Source: Bog-793 sp963761425
Lineage (GTDB): Bacteria; Actinomycetota; Acidimicrobiia; Acidimicrobiales; Bog-793
DNA: 64,000 bases
Assembly (NCBI GenBank): GCA_963761425.1
Contig: CAVXGQ010000002.1
Span: 62,001-126,000 of the forward strand
Direction: 5' to 3'
Positions 27,143 to 34,697 of this stretch are shown here, piece after piece; position 1 is the stretch's first letter; each line of letters starts with the position of its first letter. A program made the position numbers and the translations under genes. Below the pieces are notes generated by a model. That model saw nothing but the letters and a program-made list of their open reading frames with translations. It did no database searches and was not told the DNA's origin.

Positions 27143-27853
27143 TTGTGCGGCCGCTACGTCCTCGCCACGCCGCTCGATGAGCTCGCGAGCTTCTTCGAGG
27201 CGCGTCGGGCTCCACAACTTGGGGGGACGTGGACTGCGAACTACAACATCGCGCCGACGAGGTCCGTGCTGTGCTTGTTACCCGATGTCGGGGGTGGCCG
27301 CCTCCTCGACCAGTACCGCTGGGGGTTGATCCCATCCTGGGCCAAAGATCCGACCGTCGGAAGTCGACTTTTCAACGCCCGGGCCGAGACCGTCTCGGTG
27401 AAGCCGTCGTTCCGCGGCGCTTTCCTGAGCCGCCGGCTGGCGGTGCTCTCGGATGGGTTCTACGAGTGGCGCAAAGGCGCCGGTAGTCGCCGCCAGCCGT
27501 TCTTCATCTTCCGGTCGGATGGAAAGCCGATGGCCTTCGCCGGCTTGTGGGAGTCCTGGCGCGATCCGCGGTCCACCGAGGACGAAGCCGCTTGGGTGCG
27601 TTCCTGCACCATCATCACGACGACCGCCAACCCCGAGGTCGCGCCGATCCACGACCGCATGCCGGTCGTACTGGAGCGCGACCTCCTCGATGCCTGGCTC
27701 GACCCGTCGGTGTCCGCCAGAGACGAGCTCGAGGCGTTCCTTCACCCGGCCCCCGCCGACACACTCGCCGTCCGCGCCGTTAATCCTCGGGTCGGAAGCG
27801 TGCGCAACAATGGCCCGGACCTGATCGAGGAGGCCGCGCCCGGCGGCAACTAG
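27143..27853 (+). CDS. SRAP (HMCES/YedK) abasic-site crosslinking protein
   Basis: 236 residues from TTG at 27143, which gives the essential Cys2 (MCGRYVLAT). The other active-site elements are present: NYNIAPT, WGLIPSWAKD, NARAETV, the glutamate in DGFYEWRK, and the histidine in PIHDRMPV. The protein forms a thiazolidine crosslink with abasic sites in single-stranded DNA. It lies 6 kb from the SOS mutasome but not in an operon with it. No LexA box was seen before it. Confidence 0.93.
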   Translation: MCGRYVLATPLDELASFFEARRAPQLGGTWTANYNIAPTRSVLCLLPDVGGGRLLDQYRWGLIPSWAKDPTVGSRLFNARAETVSVKPSFRGAFLSRRLAVLSDGFYEWRKGAGSRRQPFFIFRSDGKPMAFAGLWESWRDPRSTEDEAAWVRSCTIITTTANPEVAPIHDRMPVVLERDLLDAWLDPSVSARDELEAFLHPAPADTLAVRAVNPRVGSVRNNGPDLIEEAAPGGN

Positions 27854-27922
27854 TCGGCCGTCCAGACGATCCCGGGCTGCGCGGTGCCGATCCGCCCAAG
27901 ACATCGACTCGCCTGCTCGACC

Positions 27923-28819
27923 TCACAGCCAGTTGTCGGCGTAGAAGAACTCGCGGCGGTCATATTCTGGGTGCTCGCCGAGTTTCATGCGGATTTCGAC
28001 CCTCCCGGGCCGGTAGCCGCGAGCCACCAGGCGGTCGAAGGTCCGCCAGGCCGAACCCGACAGGCGGACGGCAAGGACCCCGAGGCCTCGCTCGCCGCAG
28101 GCGTATTCGGCCGCGACGACCAGGCGATCGAACGCCCGTCGCGACGACGCGGCGACAAAGGGGAGGAATCCCGTGCCGGCGCCCTCGAAGGTCGGCGCGA
28201 AGTGGCAGATCGCGACGCCCCCCTCGGTGACGAAGGTGGTTCCCACTGCTGACTTCGCCGCCATCGCCGCTTCGGCCCCCACGTCGAGCCCGGCGTACAC
28301 GAAATCGAGATCAGGGGTCGCTCCGTCGATGGTGACGTCGGCGGGCATACCCAACGGTTCGATCTTGCGGCGGAGCCCGAGGCCCGTCCAGGAAGGGCGG
28401 AATCCGAACTTCGAGTACAGGTGCACGTGGAAAGGGCTCTCGGCGAAGGTCTCGAGCCCGACGAGTCGAACTCCGCGCCCGTGTAGTCCCTCGAGGCAGG
28501 CCGCGATCAACGCCTGGCCCACTCCCTGGCCCTGGGTTGTGGGCAACACCGCCAGTGGGCCGAACCACCCCAAGGTGCCGCGGGCGATCGAGAAGATGGC
28601 GCCAACTATTTCGTTCGTCGCGCCGTCGAACGCGACCCAGCAACCTGCCGGGTCGGCCGCGAACCGGGTCGAGAACAGCAGCGGCGGCAACACCGGTGCG
28701 GTCACTACGCGGCCGGTCATCTGTCCGATGATGCGGGCAAAGGCGGCATCAGTGACGAGCCCGACGGATCCCAGATCGGGCTGCCGCATCGGTCGTATCT
28801 GAAACACGGTCTCGGACAC
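27923..28819 (-). CDS. GNAT-family N-acetyltransferase
   Basis: 298 residues from GTG at 28819. The N-terminal GNAT domain has IRPMRQPDLGSVGLVTDAAF, the acyl-CoA motif A (LAVLPTTQGQGVGQALIAAC) and the motif B segment HLYSKFGFRPSW. A second, weaker domain fills residues 150-298 and ends with GYRPGRVEIRMKLGEHPEY. The two-lobed length suggests a tandem GNAT in which only the N-terminal copy keeps the CoA loop. Substrate unknown; monocistronic. Confidence 0.83.
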   Translation of the reverse strand: MSETVFQIRPMRQPDLGSVGLVTDAAFARIIGQMTGRVVTAPVLPPLLFSTRFAADPAGCWVAFDGATNEIVGAIFSIARGTLGWFGPLAVLPTTQGQGVGQALIAACLEGLHGRGVRLVGLETFAESPFHVHLYSKFGFRPSWTGLGLRRKIEPLGMPADVTIDGATPDLDFVYAGLDVGAEAAMAAKSAVGTTFVTEGGVAICHFAPTFEGAGTGFLPFVAASSRRAFDRLVVAAEYACGERGLGVLAVRLSGSAWRTFDRLVARGYRPGRVEIRMKLGEHPEYDRREFFYADNWL

Positions 28820-28904
28820 CTCGCCCCCTTGGTCGCTGCCGTGGCCCCGGTCGCCACGGTTCGTCGATCCGCCCCTTCACCCGAGTGCTGCTAGGCCATC
28901 GGAG

Positions 28905-29543
28905 TCAGTCCTTGCGACCGGTGAGCGCCAGCCGCAGGCCGATGCCGATGATCGCCATCCCGCCCATCCCGCCGACGAGCTCGAGCCGTCGCGGTGTGCG
29001 GGTGAGCCAGGCGCGTACACCTCCGGCGGCCATGGCCCAAACCCCGTCCGAGACGAGGGCCAAGGCGATGAAGGCCGACCCCAGGAGGAGGAGCTGGACC
29101 GGGACGTGGCCGGTGGCTCGGTCGACGAACTCGGGGAGGATCGTGGCGAAAAAGACGACGGTCTTCGGGTTGGCGACTCCGACGATGAAAGCGTCGCGCA
29201 CCAGTCGGCGGGTGGTCCGCGGCACATGGGTCGTCTCGAGGACCTGCGACAGCCGGCGGCGGTGGCGGATGGCCTGCACGCCCAGGAAGATGAGATAGGC
29301 GGCGCCGACGAACTTGATGACCGTGAAGACGGCGATCGACCGTTCGACGACCGTCCCGATGCCAAAGGCGATGGCCATCACCTGCAGGTAAAGACCGGTG
29401 GCGTTGCCGATGACGGTCGCCAGACCGGCGCGCCGGCCAAGGGTCAGGGCCCGGCCGACGACGAAGAGCACGCTCGGTCCCGGCACCACGATGAGCACGC
29501 AAGCGGTCGCGCCGAAAGCGAGCAGGTGGCCGGTCGGAACCAT
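28905..29543 (-). CDS. LysE/RhtB-family amino-acid exporter
   Basis: 212 residues from ATG at 29543. The family signature GPSVLFVVGRALTLGRRAG is near residues 22-40 and NPKTVVFFATILPEF near 129. Six membrane segments are readable. This family exports amino acids such as homoserine, threonine or lysine; the specificity is not visible. There is no adjacent LysR-type activator. Confidence 0.87.
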   Translation of the reverse strand: MVPTGHLLAFGATACVLIVVPGPSVLFVVGRALTLGRRAGLATVIGNATGLYLQVMAIAFGIGTVVERSIAVFTVIKFVGAAYLIFLGVQAIRHRRRLSQVLETTHVPRTTRRLVRDAFIVGVANPKTVVFFATILPEFVDRATGHVPVQLLLLGSAFIALALVSDGVWAMAAGGVRAWLTRTPRRLELVGGMGGMAIIGIGLRLALTGRKD

Positions 29544-29885
29544 GGTCGCACGCTAACCGCGCCCGCGGTCCGGAAGCCCACCTCGACGTGCGGTGAAGGA
29601 GCCGAAGAGCGCGAAGGCCCAGGTCGCCGAGCTCTTGGCGAAGTGTGCGCTGACGACACGAGGCTCCAGTCCTTGCCTCTAACCTCCTCTCAGACGAACC
29701 CGGGTCGCCCGAGGAGACGCTCGTAAACGCCACCGGAGCAACAGGCGGAAGCCTCGTATATCCCAAATCGCTAGGCATCCCGTCGTCGTGCCCTCGTCAT
29801 GGGCGGACTATTCCGGCACGGCGCGAAGTTCGCGGCAAGGCAATGCCAGCCTCGGGAACGCCCCGGCCGTGACGGGGGGAATCCA
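29544..29885. other. Intergenic region with a palindromic repeat copy
   Basis: No gene is seen in these 342 bases. The region holds one partial copy of the palindromic repeat at 29624-29654 and the promoter side of the downstream propeller gene. Confidence 0.4.
29624..29654. repeat. Palindromic repeat, copy 1 (core and right arm)
   Basis: The 18-bp core TCGCCGAGCTCTTGGCGA is followed by GTGTGCGCTGAC, the right arm of the full unit at 31537-31586. The left arm is missing. The core itself is an imperfect palindrome. Confidence 0.7.
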
Positions 29886-31001
29886 ATGAGTCGAATTCGC
29901 GTGCTTGTAGGGACTGCCAAGGGCGGGTTCATCTTGACGAGCGACGGCCTGCGGAAGGCCTGGACGGTCGAGGGACCACACTTCGCGGGCTGGGAGATCT
30001 ACCACATGATCGGATCGCCCGTCGCGCCCGATCGGATCTTTGCCTCCCAGACTTCGGGGTGGTTTGGCCAAGTCGTCCAACGCAGCGAAGACGGTGGCAA
30101 GACCTGGGAGGCGGTCGGCAACGAATTCGCGTACGCGTCCACGCCGGGCACCCACCAGTGGTACGACGGGACGCCTCATCCCTGGGAGTTCGCTCGAGTC
30201 TGGCACTTCGAGCCCTCGCTGTCCGACCCCGACACCGTCTTCGCAGGCGTCGAGGACGCCGGACTGTTCAAGACGACCGACGGGGGTTCGACTTGGAGCG
30301 AGATCGCCGGGCTTCGTGAGAATGAAACCGGGCGACGGTGGCAGCCGGGCGCTGGAGGGATGTGCCTGCACACGATCGTGCTCGATCCGACGAGCGACGA
30401 GCGCATGTGGGTCGCGATTTCCGCGGCCGGCGTGTTCAAGACTGACGACGCCGGCGCGACGTGGAGTCCGGCCAACGTGGGCCTGCAGTCGAACTACATC
30501 CCCGACCCGGACGCGTTCGTCGGACACTGCGTGCACCGGATAGCGCTACATGCCGAGCGCCCCAATGTGCTGTTCATGCAGAAACATTGGGACGTGATGC
30601 GGAGCGACGACGGCGCGGAGATCTGGCATGAGATCAGCGGCAACCTGCCGACCGACTTCGGGTTCGTCGTCGACACCCATGCGCACGCGCCGGAGACCCT
30701 TTATGTCGTGCCGATCACAAGCGACGCGCACCACTTCCCGCCGAATGGCCGACTGGCCGTCTATCGCAGTCGTGTCGGCGGTAACGAATGGGAGGAGCTA
30801 GGCGCGGGTTTGCCTGAGCGTGACTGCTACGTCAATGTGCTGCGCGAAGCCATGGCCGTTGACGACCTCGATCCGTGCGGCATCTACTTCGGCACGACCG
30901 GCGGTCAGGTCTATGCCTCCTCCGACGAGGGAGATCACTGGTCGGCGATTGTGCACGACCTGCCTCGCGTGCTCTCTATCGAAGTCCAGACCTTGCCGTG
31001 A
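29886..31001 (+). CDS. BNR-repeat beta-propeller (sialidase-like glycosyl hydrolase fold)
   Basis: 371 residues from ATG at 29886. Several BNR/Asp-box repeats are visible: SEDGGKTWEAV, TTDGGSTWSEI, TDDAGATWSPA, SDDGAEIWHEI and SSDEGDHWSAI, at about 60-residue spacing, forming a propeller of the VPS10/photosynthesis-assembly/sialidase type. There is no signal peptide, so it is probably cytosolic and not a true exosialidase. It overlaps the next gene by four bases (GTGA), which ties it to a MoaD/ThiS-like protein. Confidence 0.82.
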   Translation: MSRIRVLVGTAKGGFILTSDGLRKAWTVEGPHFAGWEIYHMIGSPVAPDRIFASQTSGWFGQVVQRSEDGGKTWEAVGNEFAYASTPGTHQWYDGTPHPWEFARVWHFEPSLSDPDTVFAGVEDAGLFKTTDGGSTWSEIAGLRENETGRRWQPGAGGMCLHTIVLDPTSDERMWVAISAAGVFKTDDAGATWSPANVGLQSNYIPDPDAFVGHCVHRIALHAERPNVLFMQKHWDVMRSDDGAEIWHEISGNLPTDFGFVVDTHAHAPETLYVVPITSDAHHFPPNGRLAVYRSRVGGNEWEELGAGLPERDCYVNVLREAMAVDDLDPCGIYFGTTGGQVYASSDEGDHWSAIVHDLPRVLSIEVQTLP

Positions 31002-31294
31002 TCCGCGTCGTGTTGCCGCAGCCGCTTCGCACGCTTGCCGCCACCCAAAGGGAGATCGAACTTGATGTCGCGGCCCCGGTCACGATCGAATCGGTGCTCG
31101 ACGTCGTCGAGGCTTGCTACCCGGTTCTTCGCGGCACGATCCGCGACATCGAGACCAAGAAACGGCGTGCCTTCGTCCGCTTCTTCGCCTGCGAGGAGGA
31201 CCTGTCCCACGGACCAATCGACCAGCCACTACCCGAGCTGGTGGTAGCGGGTGTCGAGCCGCTCATCGTGCTTGGCGCGATAGCGGGAGGTTGA
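30998..31294 (+). CDS. MoaD/ThiS-like small ubiquitin-fold protein
   Basis: 98 residues from GTG at 30998, overlapping the propeller stop. The sequence has the ubiquitin-fold sulfur-carrier pattern. It starts IRVVLPQPLRTLA, carries the hydrophobic core IESVLDVVEACYPVLRGTI, and ends in the conserved Gly-Gly (LGAIAGG). The terminal Gly-Gly is needed for thiocarboxylate or adenylate formation in MoaD/ThiS. No MoeB/ThiF activating enzyme or molybdopterin gene is nearby, so its carrier role is an inference. Confidence 0.75.
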   Translation: MIRVVLPQPLRTLAATQREIELDVAAPVTIESVLDVVEACYPVLRGTIRDIETKKRRAFVRFFACEEDLSHGPIDQPLPELVVAGVEPLIVLGAIAGG

Positions 31295-31343
31295 GGCCAC
31301 GGCTTCGATGGATCACGGCCCTTACCGCGTCCCAACTGGGCCA

Positions 31344-31505
31344 CTAGTGCATCGGGCGCCGTAATGCGCTGCGATTGCCCACTCCAGCCGTGCCCAGCGC
31401 TCGGGTAAGCACCTCAGACACCGGGACCCACGCGACCGGGGCGTTTTCCTCGTCGTCGTCGTAGTTCATCAGCTCCTCCGCGGGGGTGATCAGGGCATTT
31501 ACCAC
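31344..31505 (-). CDS. Short ORF, possible gene remnant
   Basis: 53 codons from GTG at 31505 encode VNALITPAEELMNYDDDEEN followed by APVAWVPVSEVLTRALG and a basic end. An in-frame stop lies just upstream. The acidic patch and amphipathic segment look protein-like, and the length is that of small antitoxin-like proteins, but I recognise no family. It could be the tail of a gene lost during rearrangement. Confidence 0.3.
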   Translation of the reverse strand: MVNALITPAEELMNYDDDEENAPVAWVPVSEVLTRALGTAGVGNRSALRRPMH

Positions 31506-31536
31506 GGGGGTCTAGCTGGTCCCCAGCGTGTGCCGC

Positions 31537-31586
31537 TTTGTCAGCGCACACGTCACCGAGCTCTTGGCGATGTGTGCGCTGACAAA
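31537..31586. repeat. Palindromic repeat, copy 2 (complete)
   Basis: Perfect 15-bp arms TTTGTCAGCGCACAC (31537-31551) and their complement (31572-31586) flank a 20-bp centre containing TCACCGAGCTCTTGGCGA. This is the only complete unit of three copies (also 29624-29654 and 33848-33884). Confidence 0.8.
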
Positions 31587-31653
31587 ACGGTGAGCCAGCC
31601 AGGGGTGACCGTACAATCCTGGGAGGACCTGGATTTCCGCAGAGAGCTAGCCC

Positions 31654-32233
31654 GTGGCCTCTTACTTCAGCTTCGCTGTATCCCCGGTGATCGTCCACGT
31701 TGTCGTATCCAATGGGTCCGACTACGTGAGCGGCTTGCTCGGTGGTCTCACAGCCTTAGCAGGCGTTCTCCTGGCCGAATTTCTGGTGCGCGTTCGTGAA
31801 CGCCGCCGCTCGCTCAATGCTGCCCTTGATGACATGCACGCAGCAGCCGCTACTTATCTGGGTGGAATCCTTCCAGGTAGGACGCAGGCCGAGACTCAGG
31901 CTGCTTACAGCAACTTCGTTAGTGCTCTCGGACAGCGTCAAGGCGCACGCTCGGAGGCCCCTACGCAATGCGGCTGCAATCCGTGACGAGGTCGACAACA
32001 TCATTGCTCGGTTTGCCGTTGTCGTTGCTCGATTGGCTAGAGACGGCACTGTACCCAAACTTGGTCCCGTCATTGGTGATCGAATCCACGGCCTTGTCAT
32101 GGGAGGACGTAAGTCTTCAGCCGATAAGTTGGATACAGCACTCCGCGACGCAGGATTCGACCCAGCCAAGTACGGGCCGAACACGCTCACAGAAGATACG
32201 AAAGAGCCCGAACAACCTAAAGGCAAGGTCTGA
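31654..32233 (+). pseudogene. Membrane-anchored protein of unknown function, frameshifted
   Basis: GTG at 31654 starts a frame with one membrane segment (VSGLLGGLTALAGVLLAEFL) and a helical part ending SNFVSAL near 31930. The natural continuation, DSVKAHARRPLRNAAAIRDE and on to EDTKEPEQPKGKV (stop 32231-32233), is in the next frame, fitting one extra base near 31935. Joined, the product is about 192 residues. Codon use (CTT, GCT, CAA) is less GC-biased than the flanks, suggesting transfer. A small basic protein begins 4 bases downstream. Confidence 0.55.
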
Positions 32234-32236
32234 TAG

Positions 32237-32395
32237 ATGGCTCGTAAGCGCAAGTCAAAGGTCGATCTGGACGAGCGATTTACGCTCCATCCCCTCAAAC
32301 CCGAGGATGTGCTTCGCCGCCTGCTCAAAGACAAACCTAAGCCGACTACCAGGGCAGGGTCTGAAGACCAGGACCAGCCGGAGCGGGAGCCGTAG
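32237..32395 (+). CDS. Small charged protein of 52 residues
   Basis: ATG at 32237 lies three bases after the stop of the frameshifted gene, suggesting an operon. The sequence is MARKRKSKVDLDERFTLHPL, then KPEDVLRRLLKDK and a polar tail ending PEREP. The basic start and proline-rich LHPLKPEDVLRRLL helix look conserved-type, but I cannot name a family. Its 3' end overlaps the convergent transposase gene by 50 bases, so the transposon end lies in or next to this gene. Confidence 0.5.
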   Translation: MARKRKSKVDLDERFTLHPLKPEDVLRRLLKDKPKPTTRAGSEDQDQPEREP

Positions 32396-33350
32396 TCATC
32401 TTGTAGGTCATCCGCTTGGCGACCTGGCCAACCAGCAACCGCATCCGCTCAGGGTCGCTCAGCGTGCGGGTCGTGTAGCGGAAGTCGAACTCGGTCACAT
32501 ACCGCTCCAAGTGCTCGCGGCTGACGTGGTGGTGCGTCCCGTCGAGGGACCGCTTGAGCTGGGAAAAGTAGTTCTCCGCAGCGTTCGTGCTCGCACCGTT
32601 CGGGGCGACGTACTCGCCTGTCGTGTGGTCGACGGCGGTGTGGGAAGCGAAGAGCCACTCGACGACGTTGTAGCTCGCGCCCTTGTCGGTTTGGAGGTGA
32701 CTGCGACGCGTCGAGACGTTCGGCTTGATGTGGTCGTAGAGGGTGCTGCCAGTGACGTTTGCGATGACCTTGGAGCGAACCTCGCCCGTCTCGCGGCAAA
32801 TGAGCGAGATGACCGGCGTCTTGTAGGGGGCGTACCGCCGAGGCCCTTCGTTGCGCCGTTGCGACCGATGACGGTTCTCAGAGTTCCCACCGATCCACGT
32901 CTCATCGGAGACGATGGTTCCGCCCATGAGGTCACCCTCCGAACGCATGGCCTCACGAACGCGATGGGCGACGTACCAGGCCGTCCGCGGGCAAAGGCCG
33001 TACTTCCGTTCCAGCTCACGGGCACTGACGCCGTTCTTGGAAGCGCACATCTCGAACAGGACCATGAGCCACGTCCGCACCGGCACCTTCGTCCCGTGCA
33101 TGACGGTGTTCGTCAGCACCGAGAATTGCTTCCGGCAGGGACGGCATTGCCACACACGGCGCTCGCTGAAAGAACCCGTCCGTGTCCTGCGGCTGAGACC
33201 GTTCTTGGGGACCAGCAGATAGACGTCCGATCCGCCGCAATGTGCGCACGTCGGATTGTCGCCCCAGTGCAACGATTCGAGCCACGCATAGGCGTCGGCC
33301 TCGGTGGAGATTTCCCTGCTCAGCGATGCAATCGTTACCCGTTCAGCCAT
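32346..33350 (-). CDS. IS1595-family (ISXO2-like) transposase
   Basis: 334 residues from ATG at 33350. The N-terminal zinc ribbon (NPTCAHCGGSDVY, then CRPCRKQF) and the ISXO2 catalytic segments (SDETWIGG, QTDKGASYNV, ENYFSQLKRSLDGTHHHVS) are intact. IS1595 enzymes usually carry a DDN/DDE triad in this order; the first Asp is in SDETW. Inverted repeats at the element ends could not be found by eye. The gene lies in a patchwork of broken and small genes. Confidence 0.9.
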   Translation of the reverse strand: MAERVTIASLSREISTEADAYAWLESLHWGDNPTCAHCGGSDVYLLVPKNGLSRRTRTGSFSERRVWQCRPCRKQFSVLTNTVMHGTKVPVRTWLMVLFEMCASKNGVSARELERKYGLCPRTAWYVAHRVREAMRSEGDLMGGTIVSDETWIGGNSENRHRSQRRNEGPRRYAPYKTPVISLICRETGEVRSKVIANVTGSTLYDHIKPNVSTRRSHLQTDKGASYNVVEWLFASHTAVDHTTGEYVAPNGASTNAAENYFSQLKRSLDGTHHHVSREHLERYVTEFDFRYTTRTLSDPERMRLLVGQVAKRMTYKMTTAPAPAGPGLQTLPW

Positions 33351-33414
33351 ATGGCCAGTGTGACAGGGGGGTGTATCACTGACCATGAAGTGCAGAAATA
33401 CAAGGTTGTTATTT

Positions 33415-34005
33415 ATGGATGATCGTCGATGTGTTCACTGTGGCAGTGAGGTTTGTCGCTACGGGGCGTGTCAGGCGTGGCATATCCCTGGTAAAGCGTT
33501 CTATCGACCCGATCTCATTTGCGGAGCTTGCGGCCGAGCCTTTGCTTTAGGCGAGCAATACCACGAACGGTTTGAGGGTATGGCGGATGACAATTTCATC
33601 ACCCTGATCGTCTGTGCTGAGTGCGCCCTAACTTTCGATGGGGCAGTTCTTGGCATTGTCGATGAGCCAAGCGATGGTCCTCTCCGCGGATTCCCTGTCA
33701 GGGAAAACACTGGATTGGCAGACCATCTGGCCCATGTCCGTGTAGAGCTGCCACAAGTAGCCGCCGCCCGCGACGATCCCGAGCTTGAATTTTCCAGGTT
33801 CACCAGCCACTTTGCCCTCCTTGGTCGGTTCAGTAGGAGGCTACGACGTTTTGTCAGTGCACACATCGCCGAGCTCTTGGCGATCGAACATATGTTCGCT
33901 AACCTACGGGGATGGCTGTGGCGTTTCCCCGGCCCGGGCCGTCCGGACCTGCCCTCGGGCAGCCAGAGGCTCGTCCGCGGGTCCGTCCTGAGGTTCCCGG
34001 TCTGA
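33415..34005 (+). CDS. Cysteine-rich ORF, zinc-ribbon-like start
   Basis: The frame from ATG at 33415 begins MDDRRCVHCGSEVCRYGACQ, then LICGACGRAFALGEQYHERF and VCAECALTFDG. The paired CxxC motifs look like a real small zinc protein. After about codon 85 the frame runs antisense to the DUF1508-like gene and then into the imuA' promoter, so the ending is not natural. A truncated gene is the likeliest reading; the true 3' end is probably lost. Confidence 0.3.
   Translation: MDDRRCVHCGSEVCRYGACQAWHIPGKAFYRPDLICGACGRAFALGEQYHERFEGMADDNFITLIVCAECALTFDGAVLGIVDEPSDGPLRGFPVRENTGLADHLAHVRVELPQVAAARDDPELEFSRFTSHFALLGRFSRRLRRFVSAHIAELLAIEHMFANLRGWLWRFPGPGRPDLPSGSQRLVRGSVLRFPV
33628..33810 (-). CDS. DUF1508-like small protein (60 residues)
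   Basis: ATG at 33810. The sequence KFKLGIVAGGGYLWQLYTDM with MGQMVCQSSVFPDRESAERT and WLIDNAKN resembles the DUF1508/YegP fold, whose repeat pattern is F-x-W-x-L ... N-G-x-x-x-A-x-S-x-x-Y followed by a helix with AxxxI. One repeat is present. Function unknown; such proteins are short and often carried on mobile DNA. It is antisense to the cysteine-rich ORF. Confidence 0.5.
   Translation of the reverse strand: MAGEPGKFKLGIVAGGGYLWQLYTDMGQMVCQSSVFPDRESAERTIAWLIDNAKNCPIES
33848..33884. repeat. Palindromic repeat, copy 3 (left arm and core)
   Basis: GTTTTGTCAGTGCACAC, then the core ATCGCCGAGCTCTTGGCGAT. The right arm is absent; the LexA box of imuA' begins on the final T. The left arm differs from copy 2 at one base. 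Confidence 0.75.
33884..33899. promoter_or_regulatory. LexA box (SOS box) of imuA'-imuB
   Basis: TCGAACATATGTTCGC fits the actinobacterial LexA consensus (TCGAAC(N4)GTTCGA with one base different at the end). TAACCT at 33900-33905 follows directly as a -10 box, and the imuA' ATG is 6 bases later, so the promoter is covered by LexA and the message is probably leaderless. The same 16-mer occurs before dnaE2. Confidence 0.88.
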
Positions 34006-34697
34006 TCGCGCAGCGGATCCGGCCGCTGGTCCTGGCACGGGATGAGCTCTTGCCAGTCGCACCGGGGTTCGCCGAGCTCCTCGGCATGCCGGGCCTCCGC
34101 CGGGGGAGCACCCTTTCCATCGTGGCCGACGGGGCCTGCGGGACGACGTCGGTCGCGCTTGGTCTCATCGCCGAGGCGAGCTTGTTGGGCGCCTGGTGCG
34201 CGGCCGTGGGGATGGAGGACCTGGGCCTCGTCGCCGCGGAGGAGCTCGGTGTCGCGCTCGATCGTCTCGTCCTTGTTCCCCGGCCCGAAAAGCGTTTTGC
34301 GACCGTTGTCGCGGCCTTGCTCGACGGGTGTGACGTCGTGCTCGCCGCCGCGCCCGAGCTGGCCCCGGCCGATCGGCGTCGGTTGAGCGTCCGAGCCCGG
34401 GAATGCCGCTCGGTACTCGTCGTCCTCACCGGCTCGCAGGCGGCGGCCGCGGTGGTCAGTCGGCCTTGGCCGGACGGGATCGACGTCCGATTCTCGGTGA
34501 GGAAGGGCGCCTTCGCCGGGCTGGGGGCCGGCAGCGGTCGGGTGTGCTCCCACCAGGTCGACGTTGTCGCGACCCGACGGGCCGCGTCACCGCGCGAAAG
34601 ACGGGGAAGTCTCTGGCTTCCACCGTTGTCCGGGGACACCTCGCCCGCGTCCGTGGTGGTCACGGGGCAGGAATTGGACTCGGTGGGCGTGCGGTGA
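33912..34697 (+). CDS. imuA': ImuA' SOS mutagenesis protein
   Basis: 261 residues from ATG at 33912. A RecA/ImuA-like core is readable: ELLGMPGLRRGSTLSIVADG with a degenerate P-loop (ACGTTSVALGL), VALDRLVLVPRPEKRFATVV and the DVVLAAAPELAPADRRRLSV segment. In mycobacteria ImuA' works with ImuB and DnaE2 in damage-induced mutagenesis. The stop overlaps the imuB GTG by four bases. The LexA box 12 bases upstream gives direct SOS control. Confidence 0.88.
   Translation: MAVAFPRPGPSGPALGQPEARPRVRPEVPGLIAQRIRPLVLARDELLPVAPGFAELLGMPGLRRGSTLSIVADGACGTTSVALGLIAEASLLGAWCAAVGMEDLGLVAAEELGVALDRLVLVPRPEKRFATVVAALLDGCDVVLAAAPELAPADRRRLSVRARECRSVLVVLTGSQAAAAVVSRPWPDGIDVRFSVRKGAFAGLGAGSGRVCSHQVDVVATRRAASPRERRGSLWLPPLSGDTSPASVVVTGQELDSVGVR

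Larger units (their letters stand above)
31295..31653. other. Intergenic region with a small ORF and a complete palindromic repeat
   Basis: Apart from the minus-strand short ORF at 31344-31505 and the repeat at 31537-31586, nothing gene-like is seen. TACAAT at 31612-31617 is a plausible -10 for the frameshifted gene downstream. Confidence 0.4.

Noticed and set aside
31414..31698. Minus-strand ORF of 94 codons over the complete palindromic repeat
   Set aside because: Its coding bases are mainly the repeat and a promoter; it has no start-site support.
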